Below are positions 29,586 to 39,170 of a stretch of DNA of 64,000 bases, one piece after another. The DNA is taken from positions 62,001 to 126,000 of the forward strand of contig OZ025709.1 in NCBI GenBank assembly GCA_964019335.1, in the 5' to 3' direction. Under the pieces are notes generated by a model that worked only from the letters and a program-made list of their open reading frames with translations, searched no databases and was not told the origin of the DNA. Position 1 is the stretch's first letter; each line of letters begins with the position of its first letter. A program made the position numbers and the translations under genes. The DNA comes from Diplonema japonicum. Its lineage: Eukaryota > Euglenozoa > Diplonemea > Diplonemida > Diplonemidae.

Positions 29586-30941
29586 TTAGTACTGTGTAGC
29601 TGTACTGCAGTCACTAAAATTATCGTCGCACAAGAGTGCCCCGCAACTGCAACACCCCACGTGTTCGTAAAAAGCAAACTCTGTGACGAGGTCTTGCATG
29701 TTCGACTCTGTTTCAGCGAACTCCATCTCGTCCATTCCCTCGCTGGTGTACCAGTGGAGGAAGGCCTTCCTTTTGAACATCGGAGTGAATTCGTTTAGCA
29801 CCCTGAAAAATAACTGTTTCATGCAGGTGCTGCTTCCGACGAAGCAGGCCGACCTTTTAGTCCCCTTGAGTGGGATATCACAGATGGACGACTTTATGTT
29901 ATTTGGCAGCCACTCTACGAAGGATCTAGAGTATTTGTTTTGCACATTCAGCATCTCCTCGTCCACTTCCTGGGTGGGGATATCCCCACGGAACATTTGG
30001 CACACAGTGAGGTACTTCCCGTCACGCGGGTCCACTGCGCACATTAAATTATTCGCGTTAAACGTCTGCTGTGTCAGCTCATGTACAGGAAGGACAGAGC
30101 ACCCCAACATCTTGCGCGAAGGCAGCGGTGCGAACCCAACAAGAAAAAAATGCAGCCTTGGGAACGGGACCAAGTTCACAGCCATCTTCCTTAAATCCGC
30201 ATTAAGCTGACCGGGAAACCGTAGGCAGCACGTCACACCCGACATAACAGCAGACACGAGATGGTTCAAATCCCCGAAGGTGGGGACCGTGAGCTTCAGC
30301 GTGCGAAAGCATATATTATACAACGCTTCGTTGTCGATCATCACGCACTCGTCTGCGTTCTCCACAAGCTGGTGGATGGACAGGGCTGCGTTGTAGGGCT
30401 CCACAACGGTGTCCGACACCTTGGGAGAAGGGATCACGGAAAAGGTGAGCATCACCCTATCGGAGTACTCCTCACGGAGCTTCGAGATGAGGAGGGTCCC
30501 CAAACCAGACCCGGTACCACCTCCGAGGGAATGCGCCAACTGGAAGCCTTGGAGACAGTCGCAAGACTCGGCTTCCTTCCTGCAAACGTCTAGTAAATGG
30601 TCAACGATCTCAGCACCTTCGGTGTAATGGCCCTTTGCCCAGTTGTTCCCAGCACCTGTCTGGCCGGACACAAAGTTGTCAGGGCGGAAGGCTTGCCCGT
30701 AGGGACCTGCCCGAATGGAATCAATGAGGCCAGGCTCGAGGTCCGCTAGAACGGCTCGAGGGACGTACCTCCCGCCACTTGCTTCGTTGAAGAACACGTT
30801 GATCCCGTCCAGCTGCAGGTCTGAGTCGCCCTCATAGGCTCCTGTTGGGTTCACTCCGTGCTCGCTGGACACCACTTCCCAGAACTTGGAACCGATCTGG
30901 TTCCCGCACTGGCCCACTTGGATCGAAACGATCTCTCTCAT
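29586..30941 (-). CDS. Divergent beta-tubulin with a Cys-rich, non-acidic C-terminus
   Basis: An uninterrupted 451-residue protein. The start [17 protein letters not shown] is the canonical beta-tubulin N-terminus including the MREI autoregulatory tetrapeptide; in-frame codons upstream are ignored. The GTP-binding motif [20 protein letters not shown] is intact, and core segments such as [16 protein letters not shown] and [16 protein letters not shown] are recognisable. Many normally invariant positions differ, and the C-terminal helix and Glu-rich tail are replaced by [22 protein letters not shown]-type sequence with five cysteines and only three acidic residues. The glutamylation/glycylation platform is therefore missing. 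It could be a stage-specific or specialised-array isotype. The sense leader ends CTCCATTGCAG just before C and ATG. Confidence 0.9.
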   Translation of the reverse strand: MREIVSIQVGQCGNQIGSKFWEVVSSEHGVNPTGAYEGDSDLQLDGINVFFNEASGGRYVPRAVLADLEPGLIDSIRAGPYGQAFRPDNFVSGQTGAGNNWAKGHYTEGAEIVDHLLDVCRKEAESCDCLQGFQLAHSLGGGTGSGLGTLLISKLREEYSDRVMLTFSVIPSPKVSDTVVEPYNAALSIHQLVENADECVMIDNEALYNICFRTLKLTVPTFGDLNHLVSAVMSGVTCCLRFPGQLNADLRKMAVNLVPFPRLHFFLVGFAPLPSRKMLGCSVLPVHELTQQTFNANNLMCAVDPRDGKYLTVCQMFRGDIPTQEVDEEMLNVQNKYSRSFVEWLPNNIKSSICDIPLKGTKRSACFVGSSTCMKQLFFRVLNEFTPMFKRKAFLHWYTSEGMDEMEFAETESNMQDLVTEFAFYEHVGCCSCGALLCDDNFSDCSTATQY

Positions 30942-31586
30942 GCTGCAATGGAGGTAGAGGGCCCTGTGGCAAGAGAGGTGTGAAAAGGGCATGACGAACC
31001 TCAATATTGCCATTTCTGCACAAATCGTGGTGATGCGCTTCAGTGCAATTGAAATAAATTGATGCACGAGTCATATCATGAGTTTCATGTCACCACCCGC
31101 ACGATTAGAAACGACGGCAGCTGAAACGACAGGGAGAATGGTGCAAAAATATATAATAGAGAAAAATGTTTGAAAGGGAAAAGGGGGGGCGAAGAAGAGT
31201 AGAGAAGAAAAGAAAAAAAAAGATAATAGGACACAAAAATATGTGGGGAGGGAGGGAGGGAGGGAGGGAGGGGGGGGGGAGAGTTATTTAATATTTTCTT
31301 TTTTTTTTAAATCGCCCCCTTTTTTTTTTAAAAAAAATCTTTTTTTTCGTTTTTCTTCTTTGTTCTAAAGACAAAAGGGATCATTGCCCCGAGAAGCGGA
31401 ACTTTACGACAAGGTTGGGGCGAACACCCTTTTTTATAAGGAAAGAGAGGTAGGGAGGAAATGAACAAACAATAATAAATAAATAAATGAAAAACTCCAC
31501 AACATAGTAGGCACCATACCACAACTAAACCCAAAGAGTGTTGATCTGTCAACGCAACTTTTCTTCTTTTCTTTTTTTTTTTTTTT
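30942..31586. other. Spacer with G-rich microsatellite
   Basis: A (GGGA)n tract at about 31244-31280 could form a G-quadruplex. The rest is A/T-rich. Low-complexity ORFs only; no gene is visible. Confidence 0.6.
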
Positions 31587-34500
31587 TTATACATCAAGAT
31601 CTGCGATAGAGAGAGGGGGCACTGTCAGCGCAGAAGTGAGAAGCTGAAGACGAGTCAACTTGTCTGTTACTTTCATTGAAACAAGATCTTCTTCAGTCTG
31701 CGTGAAGGAAAATGAATAAAGAGACGGCGAACAGCCACATACCAAAAAAGGGACCTGCTGAGCGGTGATGCCATGCTTCCCAAAGTGGGGGACGTACTGA
31801 TCCAGGTTGATGTACCTCAACCAGTCAGCGACAAAGGGATCGCAGTTGAACAGCAGATTAGTTGTTATTGCGCTTATGGCAGTCTGAGTTTTTGCCAGCT
31901 CGTGCGCGCCGTTCTTCAGTTCTGCGACTGCAGCGGAGAGTTCTTTCTTTTGTGTTGTTCCTCTATGTTGGGTGTGGCTACTGCGCCTGGTTCTTTCTTC
32001 CAGGGACTTCAATTCCAGTGCCTTTAACCTCTCATCGTGTTGCTTGAAGTTTGCCATCACCTTTCGACCCACGTTGCCCTCGGTGTGCTGTCGCCCCGAG
32101 TGACCAGAAGACGAATGGGTAACGCCTTGAGATGAAGTCGATGGTCGAGAAGCAAGCCGTGCCTCCTCCAGGTGGTTGTGGTGGTGGTGTTTGTCTTTCT
32201 TGTCTTGTTTGTCCCTCTTCTCTTTGTGTTGCTTGCGTGTGTTGATGTTGGATATCTTTGTGAGAAGGCTGTCGAGCGCGGTCCCCACTTTTTCCATCAG
32301 CTTCGTCTTCTCCTTCGGAGCGCTGCTAGCTGCGCTGCTTTGTCTGCCCTGCTTCGGAACGTTCTTCGTCAGCACCACAGGCGGGCCATTTTCATGTTTA
32401 GCCGAGTGAACATTCAGTCTCCACTGGTCAATGTCCGTTAGTTCCCGTGTGATAGACGTCTCGGACTCATGGCTTCGAGGCACCTCTGGGGGACTGCTTG
32501 GAACACGGACGTGTTGCTTTGGCTGCACGACGCTTTTCTTCCGGCGCCGTGCCTCCCTGCGCTCCTTCTCACGCTCCTTGGCCTGTTGCTGCGCTTGCAG
32601 CTGGAGTTGTTGCTGTTGCTGTGCAATGCTCGACAGTGTCATCTGCATCCCCAGCTGCATCCCGTACGCCATTGCAGTCGTGTACTGCGCCTGCTTCTCT
32701 TCGTCACTTTGCTGCCGCTTCGCCACCTCATCTATCTCAACTTGTTCAAAATTCGGCACCTGTGCTGCCCTGTTTGTGCTAGTTTGCGTGGTCGTGTCTG
32801 CCTTACGTGGTTCTTTGCGAACCTCTCTCGGCACAGGACTGGGCGGCGGTGCGGGTGCTCCATGCCGCTCGTCAGGTGTCAGCTCACGACCGCCTGCACC
32901 ATACGCAGGGTAGTGATTGTAGGAGCCTCCGTGGTATTGCGCATGCTGGGGGACATAATATGGGTGCTGCTCAGGGCGATACATAGGAGGCTGCTGGTGA
33001 GGGGAAGGCACATGGTGGCCGTACTCATGGTGCATCGGTGGAGGAATGTGCCCATTTCCCATGTGGTAACCATTGTAGGGAGGACCAGCTCGCGGTGGCA
33101 GTGGCTGGTCTTCGCGAGCTGTGGGGTAGGGATGATACGTGGCAGGGTTGTGGGTTTGGTGTGTCTGAGGCAAGGGGGAAAGAGGAGTCATGTTGTCGCT
33201 AGGAGAAGCGGGGTGAGAGGGACTAGCGGTCTGCTGCGAGGTGGGTGGAGGCACGTCGCTTCGCGGCCTGTTCGGGGTGCCATGGGAGTCCACGACAGAG
33301 ACTTTTTTAGGGGTAGGGGGTAGGGACGGTGTAGTGGCGGGCACAATGATGCTGGGCTTCCGTTGCGCAGGAGCAGCGGGTGTCCCAGAAGGTGCCGAGC
33401 TCTTAGGAGCTACAGTGTCCTCATTGGTGCTGCTGTTGTGACTGGCAATGTGGGAATTCTCCTCCTCCGGTTCCTCTTTTTTCACTTTCTCTTCTTCTTC
33501 GACCTTATCTTCCTTTTTCCCTTCCTCCTTCTCTCCATTCTCTTGCTCCTGTTCTTTCTCTTTCTCTTCCTCTTTCTCTTTTACTTTCTCTTTTTCCTTT
33601 TCTTTCTCTTTCTCCTTCTTCGTCTCTTCCTCCTTATCATCCTCCTTCTCCTCATTTTCTGTTGGTTCTTCAGGCTCCCGTTCTTCTTCCTCTTCTTCCT
33701 TTTCTTTCTCTTCCGTTTCGGCATCTTTTTCTTCCTCCTTCTCTTCCTCTTCTTTGTTCTCGCTAGTCTGCGAAGCGGCTTCCGATGGAGGGTCCGAAGG
33801 CGGCGATGGCGGTGTCTCGGGTTTCTTCTTTTTTTGTTTTTCGCTGCCTTTGTTGGCCTCTTTCTTCGGTCCGTCTTTTTCTTTTGCAGGCAGGTCGGTG
33901 GGTTTGTCTTTGTCACCTTTTCCGGTTGGCTTCTTTGGTGCGTCCTTCCAGCGTTTCTCGCCAGGCCCCTTCCCGTAATATTCTATAAACGAGGATTTGG
34001 GGTACCAGTTCCCGTCGCTGGTGTCCATCCGGAGCTCTTCCTTGTTGTCATTGTCGGGAGGGGGCTTTTCCGCTTTCTTCACAGGTGCTTTCTTGGGAGG
34101 GCCGTCCGACGATCCCCTGATCTCCAAGAAGACGTTTCCGAAAGCCCCGTTCAGCTTCTTTGACAGTTCTGCGTCCTTTGGGTTGTTTGCGCGCACGGAC
34201 ATCTTAACCTTTTTCTTGAGAGGCGCTCCAAGGGATTTGTTCATAGCTTCTTCGGACAGACCTATCTCGGCATGGCCGAGGAAAGAAGGCGGCTTAGTAG
34301 CGGCGTCCAAGACAGTAACGGACGCGACTGTGAGCTTCTTCCGGTTTTTCAAGTAGAATTTGAAACGATTCCCCCATGAAGGGGTGACCCCGCCTTTCGA
34401 GTCGACTGTCGTCTGCAGCTCGCCTGCGATTGCCTGGTCGGCGTTCGTGCAGAACAATGCTGCGTAGGGTTCGACAGATTTACCTTTTTCGGCTTTGCGC

Positions 34501-35015
34501 AGCTCCTCTGCACCGAGGAGCGTCACTTCGAATGAGATCGGTTCGTAGCCCATCGGGGTCTTGAAGTTGACCAACGCGGACCGCAAGGAGACCTTTATGG
34601 TGCCGATGTCGCCTTTTTCCTTCAGAAGTTTCTGGTCCTTCGCTTTCTTCGGACGCGCGCCAAGCTTCAGCTCGAAAATTTTTGGTTCCAGTGCATATTT
34701 CTGTATCTGCTCCGGTGTGACTGTTATCTCCGCGTACCCCATGAAGTCGTTCTTGCTGACCTTGTCCTTGTCGAACACCGTCAGGTACACCACGGTGGGC
34801 TTATTCGGTTTTCCTATTGTGGGAAGCTTGAAGTGCTCCTCCCATTTTGGCTCCAGACACTTGTCGATGACCTTCGTCTCGGTCGAGAAGTCTTTCGGGA
34901 TCCTCCCGCTCCCGTTCACCACTACAAACGGGTCGCTGCTCCCAGTCGCATCCGTCACTATCAGCCCCCATGCCTCATGCACCACGATTTCCAAGTACCT
35001 GCATTCAGCTGTCAT
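31587..35015 (-). CDS. C2-domain scaffold with Lys/Glu-rich middle and C-terminal SAM domain
   Basis: Two exons give about 1127 residues. Residues 5-130 form a C2 domain (LEIVVHEAWGLIVTDATGSS, YLTVFDKDKVSKNDFMGYAE), with a second C2-like segment at about 145-300. A long Lys/Glu charged region, a Pro/His/Tyr-rich region and Gln-rich coiled coil follow. Residues about 1035-1120 form a SAM domain (WLRYINLDQYVPHFGKHGI). A 45-nt intron at 31698-31742 (GTATGTGG...ACGCAG, phase 0, no stop) interrupts the SAM domain; removing it joins QQVPFL to TEEDLVSMKVTDKLTRLQLL, the normal SAM helix order. Because its length is a multiple of three, retaining it also keeps the frame. The expected role is a membrane-associated cytoskeletal or signalling scaffold. 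Confidence 0.85.
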   Translation of the reverse strand: MTAECRYLEIVVHEAWGLIVTDATGSSDPFVVVNGSGRIPKDFSTETKVIDKCLEPKWEEHFKLPTIGKPNKPTVVYLTVFDKDKVSKNDFMGYAEITVTPEQIQKYALEPKIFELKLGARPKKAKDQKLLKEKGDIGTIKVSLRSALVNFKTPMGYEPISFEVTLLGAEELRKAEKGKSVEPYAALFCTNADQAIAGELQTTVDSKGGVTPSWGNRFKFYLKNRKKLTVASVTVLDAATKPPSFLGHAEIGLSEEAMNKSLGAPLKKKVKMSVRANNPKDAELSKKLNGAFGNVFLEIRGSSDGPPKKAPVKKAEKPPPDNDNKEELRMDTSDGNWYPKSSFIEYYGKGPGEKRWKDAPKKPTGKGDKDKPTDLPAKEKDGPKKEANKGSEKQKKKKPETPPSPPSDPPSEAASQTSENKEEEEKEEEKDAETEEKEKEEEEEEREPEEPTENEEKEDDKEEETKKEKEKEKEKEKVKEKEEEKEKEQEQENGEKEEGKKEDKVEEEEKVKKEEPEEENSHIASHNSSTNEDTVAPKSSAPSGTPAAPAQRKPSIIVPATTPSLPPTPKKVSVVDSHGTPNRPRSDVPPPTSQQTASPSHPASPSDNMTPLSPLPQTHQTHNPATYHPYPTAREDQPLPPRAGPPYNGYHMGNGHIPPPMHHEYGHHVPSPHQQPPMYRPEQHPYYVPQHAQYHGGSYNHYPAYGAGGRELTPDERHGAPAPPPSPVPREVRKEPRKADTTTQTSTNRAAQVPNFEQVEIDEVAKRQQSDEEKQAQYTTAMAYGMQLGMQMTLSSIAQQQQQLQLQAQQQAKEREKERREARRRKKSVVQPKQHVRVPSSPPEVPRSHESETSITRELTDIDQWRLNVHSAKHENGPPVVLTKNVPKQGRQSSAASSAPKEKTKLMEKVGTALDSLLTKISNINTRKQHKEKRDKQDKKDKHHHHNHLEEARLASRPSTSSQGVTHSSSGHSGRQHTEGNVGRKVMANFKQHDERLKALELKSLEERTRRSSHTQHRGTTQKKELSAAVAELKNGAHELAKTQTAISAITTNLLFNCDPFVADWLRYINLDQYVPHFGKHGITAQQVPFLVCGCSPSLYSFSFTQTEEDLVSMKVTDKLTRLQLLTSALTVPPLSIADLDV

Positions 35016-35164
35016 TTGTTCGCCATCTTTTTTTTGTCCTCTCTCTCTCTTTCTCTGGTGGTATGAAATACTTTTCCGGGCAGAGAAAACAACAACAACA
35101 AAAAAAAAAAAAAAGCCAAACGACTTTAAAAAAAAATGGTTACAATTAAAAAAAGGGGGGGGTG

Positions 35165-36472
35165 CTAATCTTCTCTATAAACGTATTGCGTTCCGCACAC
35201 CCTGGCAGCAGCGAAAAGCACCCGTAAGGCCTGCGACTCGGGGGTGACCGGGTGCGAGTTGTTCCCCAAGGAAAGCACGAGAAAATGCTTCGACTCGGAG
35301 GGGAAGAAGAAGGGAGACAGAATCGTGCAGAGACGTGAGTTGCGGAGCGGGTGGTGCTCAGAACACGATCGGATAGAGCATAGCATGTCGTGGATGGCCT
35401 GCGAAGGGGTGGGCTGGTTCGGGCGGTTCTTCCAAGAAGAGGTGTTCAGGTCGAAAACGCAACATGTCCCACCGTCGCTCGACCGCAAGACGCACATTAA
35501 AACGCAAGCTTTACTCGCACCACGATGCGCTTTGACAAAGCCTACTTTATTCTTCACGGTGAACATGTCTCGCATGGTGACCTTGCTGAGGCTGTCGATC
35601 GAGAACCTCCCATCGAGAACAGCCCACATGGCAGAGCCCCCTGGCTTCACCGCAAATGTATCTGATGCGAAAATATCTTTGTACCGCTCGCCGTCTGTCA
35701 GAAAGGCTCTCATCTCCACCTCCTTACGTCCGTTTTGTACCATGAGCGATGCTGTTTTGTACACACCGTGAACAGCTTGGTCCTGTCCTGCTTCGTGGTC
35801 GTCGCTGATGTGGGAGACGCAGCAGTATTGTGCTTCTGTTACGTATGGTTTTAAAGCGTTGAGATGGTCTTCAAGCTGTTTGGAGTAGTGTGCTACAGAG
35901 TCAAGGTTGAACTCTCTGAAATCACGGCCTTTTTGAATGGTGACAGTGGCTGTTGGGGGTGTTATGGATATCATCTTAGATTCCCTGTTGACGTACGCGT
36001 GGACGTGTACACCCGTCCCACCTACAGCGGGTCCCTTTGGAACGGCCAGTGAAGAACTGTTTAAACCGACAGATGACGAGGTGCTGTGGAGAGATGTCGC
36101 CCAGTGTGTTGTAGCCGGCTTATGCCGTGTCCCCTTCACCATCGCCGCGTAGATCTTGGGTTGTGGTGTTGGTTCCGATGGTTGGGCCACAGTTTTCTCC
36201 ATGACTCTGCTTGTTAGATCCTCCACGTTTAAGTCTCCTTTCTGGCTCTCCAGCTTCTCCAAGATCTTTGCAAAGACATCTTCTAAATATTCCACGTAAA
36301 GCCTGGTTACCTTCACCACGTACTGTCGGTGTTCAGAGACCTTTTCCCGTAGACTCCTTAAGGAGTGGTACACACGGTAGAACTCCGGCTTTCTTCTGTA
36401 ATATGTTGAAGATACATCCGACCAAGCAGCGATGGCAAGGTCCGGACTGCCTTCGAAGCTTGGGTCCATCAT
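35165..36472 (-). CDS. Degenerate kinesin-like protein lacking the ATP-binding loop (tentative)
   Basis: An uninterrupted 435-residue ORF. After an N-terminal helical region (residues 1-90) the chain follows the order of a kinesin motor core in diverged form: FREFNLDSV resembles F-x-FD-x-VF, EVEMRAFLTDGERYKDIF resembles the EIYNE-type strand, and the last third resembles the switch II to alpha-6 part (PLRNSRLCTILSPFF for YRDSKLTRLL, then SLGNNSHPVTPESQALRVLF for SP-x-ET-x-STLRFA). No P-loop (GxTGxGKT) is present, so it would not hydrolyse ATP. This is remote pattern matching by eye. Two adjacent ATGs (36467-36472) follow directly on a 24-nt sense poly(A). Confidence 0.45.
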   Translation of the reverse strand: MMDPSFEGSPDLAIAAWSDVSSTYYRRKPEFYRVYHSLRSLREKVSEHRQYVVKVTRLYVEYLEDVFAKILEKLESQKGDLNVEDLTSRVMEKTVAQPSEPTPQPKIYAAMVKGTRHKPATTHWATSLHSTSSSVGLNSSSLAVPKGPAVGGTGVHVHAYVNRESKMISITPPTATVTIQKGRDFREFNLDSVAHYSKQLEDHLNALKPYVTEAQYCCVSHISDDHEAGQDQAVHGVYKTASLMVQNGRKEVEMRAFLTDGERYKDIFASDTFAVKPGGSAMWAVLDGRFSIDSLSKVTMRDMFTVKNKVGFVKAHRGASKACVLMCVLRSSDGGTCCVFDLNTSSWKNRPNQPTPSQAIHDMLCSIRSCSEHHPLRNSRLCTILSPFFFPSESKHFLVLSLGNNSHPVTPESQALRVLFAAARVCGTQYVYRED

Positions 36473-36691
36473 TTTTTTTTTTTTTTTTTTTTTTGTGTCT
36501 AGAGTTTTTTTTTCTTCCCCTCCCATTGTGAAGGGGAAAACTATGGTAAAAAAAAAAAAAAAATGAAAACATGACTCGATCTGAGTGGAGAAAATCTATG
36601 CAGGTTTCCGCGTGTGTTTTCGCTTGTGTCACCCCCCCCCCCCCCCTCCCCCCTTCAAACCACAGGGAGGAGAAACAGTTGTCCCCCCGTT

Positions 36692-38023
36692 CTACCGCCT
36701 TTTCACAAACCCTGCGAACATGGTTCCGTATTTGTCCCCGATGTCCTTTGTGATCTTTGTGTGGGTCTTCTTGCTGGGATCGCCCCATGTATGCGCGGCG
36801 CCGATGGCAAGCTGGTAGTTTTTTTCGAAATTCTTGCTGGCCACGAGCTGCATGGCCGCCCGCTTCTCGTGCAAGTTATGAGCAGCAGCCGTGTCCCGCA
36901 CCTTTCCGTAGATGCGCATCATGAGGCACCACAGCACACTGTCGTCCTCCATCCCAAGCGAGAGTGCTGTGCACCATGCATCCTCAGCAGCTCTGACATA
37001 CTGGTCGCCTGCTGTTGATACCTTGTCAAGACAGGCAATGAGGACCTCTGACAGCACAACTGGCGAAAGAGGATGTCCCTCACGTATGATGACACCAAGG
37101 TGCGTGATCACAGCTGTGAAATCATGCACCTGGTTGTAAACACGCAGCAGCGCTCCATGCGCCTTGAGGGGCAGCTTGACCCCCGCTTTCTGAGCCGTTT
37201 CATAAAGGTGCTTCGCGTCCGACGGGCGGCACTTACAGGTCCGGATGAGCGAGGTCCAAATCCCAGGGGACCATCTCAACTTCTGCGGGAACAGGTAGTA
37301 GTACTTCATTATCTGAAACCCCTGTGAAAGGGTGGAACAGGACTGGAGGGCTGCTACCATCGTGCGGTCTTTGAAACTCTCCGGGGCGTACACAGCCGAA
37401 CACGCTTCAAAGAGCCCAACAGCAATATCAAACTTGTTTTTTATGGCGTTTGATGTATGAAGCGCGCGCAAAGCATAAAGCAGTGCATCGGGCACCATAA
37501 CGTCCTTGGACTTTGCTTCCGATAATATTCTTAAGACCCCGATGAGGTCGGAGTTCACTGCCGCGTATTGCATTGTGCAGTCGAATGTCCTTTGCAGCTG
37601 GTCTTTGTTGGGGTGTCGAAGGCCGCTGCGGGCCATCATTGTGAGTAGGGCGTTGATCTTTTTGGACTTTTCAGCGTCGAAACGACGTCTCGTGTAGAGC
37701 TTGTGGAGCTGGCGGAGTACGCTGAGAGGATACTCCTTCCAGTCGGGGCCGAATTCTTTCTTTACCTTTTCCTCTATCCGGTCTGCGATCATCCTGCACC
37801 CGCTGCTGTTGGTTGTCGCTAAGTGTCCACCCTCACGCTGCAGGTCGTCGATCTTCTTCAGCTCGTCCCCCATCCACAACACTATTGCGGTCTGCTTCCC
37901 GTCCGTTTTCCACACGTTTTTCACCCCACTGACCTCCCACATATTTCCCACCGGCGCGCCTTTGTTGTAGTCATCTCCTTTGCTCTTCTTGATCAACCTG
38001 TGCAGTACTCTAGTATGCCTCAT
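36692..38023 (-). CDS. PPR-like helical-repeat protein, probably mitochondrial
   Basis: An uninterrupted 443-residue protein from the ATG at 38021-38023. The N-terminus is basic and could be a mitochondrial presequence (MRHTRVLHRLIKKSKGD). From about residue 130 the chain is a series of paired helices of about 35 residues, for example GIWTSLIRTCKCRPSDAKHL, KAHGALLRVYNQVHDFTAVI and SVLWCLMMRIYGKVRDTAAA, typical of PPR-type helix-turn-helix repeats. PPR proteins bind organellar RNA and act in its processing, stability or ribosome assembly. I do not recognise an orthologue. The C-terminus is basic (KYGTMFAGFVKRR). An in-frame upstream ATG would add a hydrophobic, poorly conserved-looking stretch, so the later start is preferred. 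Confidence 0.6.
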   Translation of the reverse strand: MRHTRVLHRLIKKSKGDDYNKGAPVGNMWEVSGVKNVWKTDGKQTAIVLWMGDELKKIDDLQREGGHLATTNSSGCRMIADRIEEKVKKEFGPDWKEYPLSVLRQLHKLYTRRRFDAEKSKKINALLTMMARSGLRHPNKDQLQRTFDCTMQYAAVNSDLIGVLRILSEAKSKDVMVPDALLYALRALHTSNAIKNKFDIAVGLFEACSAVYAPESFKDRTMVAALQSCSTLSQGFQIMKYYYLFPQKLRWSPGIWTSLIRTCKCRPSDAKHLYETAQKAGVKLPLKAHGALLRVYNQVHDFTAVITHLGVIIREGHPLSPVVLSEVLIACLDKVSTAGDQYVRAAEDAWCTALSLGMEDDSVLWCLMMRIYGKVRDTAAAHNLHEKRAAMQLVASKNFEKNYQLAIGAAHTWGDPSKKTHTKITKDIGDKYGTMFAGFVKRR

Positions 38024-38181
38024 CCATGTGGGTGGCCTTGCTTTTTTAGATGGGGGGGGGCAACATGTATTGGGGGACAACGGACAAAGAAAATAAGAGA
38101 TGATCATGATAATTGTGTGTGTGTTGTGAACTGAAAGAAAGAAAGAAAGAAAGAAAGAAAAAGGGACTCTTTTCTTACCTT

Positions 38182-39030
38182 TCACTCGTCCCTCTTCCTC
38201 TTTTTCTTTTCTTTTTTGTCTTTTTTGTCCTTCTTTTCCTTCTTCTCTTTTTTCTCTTTCCTTTTCTTCTCTTTTTTGTCGGAGGGGGTTGCTATTGGGT
38301 GGGTTTTAACAATAGCACGGGGAGCCTGCCTTGGGGAGGCGAGGGGCGAGCGTCGGGGGGAGTTCCTGGGAGCGGCGGCAGGGGAACGAACAGGGGAGCT
38401 CGAGATGCACCTGGTTTTAACACCCCAACGCTCTTTCGCTCGAGCGACGAGCTTGGCACCAGAAGTCCTTTCCGCCTCCCTGATCCGCTGTATTTTCTTT
38501 TCGGAGTTTGAGTGGCGTCCAAGCTTCCCAAACCTCACACCACCGCAGGCATTGAACAGATCAGCATCAGACATAGCCGTGATAGGCGCACTGGGGCCAT
38601 AAGAAGAGGAATCAGAGTCAGAATCTGTGTCAGGTTCTTTAACTGCTTCCAAGGTTTTAGTAGTAGTCGACATCACGCCATTGACTAGAGTGCCGGATGT
38701 TACAAATCCTTTTTCTGCTGTCTCTGTGGTGGTTGTGGTTGTGGTTGTGGTTGAGGTGGTGGTGGTGGTGGTGGTCTCGCTCTTCCCCTTTACGCTCTTT
38801 TTCACCCCCTTCATGATCTCGTCGAACTGCATGTTGAAAACCTTCCTCTCCTTTTCGTCAAACGTGCTCTTGTCCGCGCCCAACCCGTAGCCTTGGCTCT
38901 TCTTCTGCACCGTTACATACGAGCTCCGCCCTTGCCCCTCCTTTCCAAGACCCTTCCCCTGCTCCCAGCCAAATTTGTTCAGAAGCGCCGCAGGGTCGAA
39001 CTTCCGTTTCTTCGTCGCCTGCTCTGTCAT
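38182..39030 (-). CDS. G-patch domain protein (GPATCH4-like)
   Basis: An uninterrupted 282-residue protein. Residues 8-55 form a G-patch (LLNKFGWEQGKGLGKEGQGR followed by KKSQGYGLG), placed at the extreme N-terminus as in GPATCH4/PINX1-like nucleolar proteins. A Thr-rich homopolymeric stretch (about 90-110) separates it from a middle region with an RIREAERTSGAKLVARAKER helix. The last 40 residues are almost all Lys/Glu/Asp, a nucleolar-type basic tail. G-patch proteins activate DEAH helicases in ribosome biogenesis or splicing; which helicase is used here cannot be told. The stop is TGA followed by A. Confidence 0.8.
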   Translation of the reverse strand: MTEQATKKRKFDPAALLNKFGWEQGKGLGKEGQGRSSYVTVQKKSQGYGLGADKSTFDEKERKVFNMQFDEIMKGVKKSVKGKSETTTTTTTSTTTTTTTTTETAEKGFVTSGTLVNGVMSTTTKTLEAVKEPDTDSDSDSSSYGPSAPITAMSDADLFNACGGVRFGKLGRHSNSEKKIQRIREAERTSGAKLVARAKERWGVKTRCISSSPVRSPAAAPRNSPRRSPLASPRQAPRAIVKTHPIATPSDKKEKKRKEKKEKKEKKDKKDKKEKKKRKRDE

Positions 39031-39170
39031 TTTTCCTTTTTTTTTTCGTCCTAGGAAAAAGGGATTTGAATTTTGTCAAAAAAGAAAAAAAAAAAGGTAT
39101 GAATAGAATAAAATACACAGCGGGAAGGGAGGAGGGGGGGGATTGACATCAACAACAAGAAAAATAAGTA

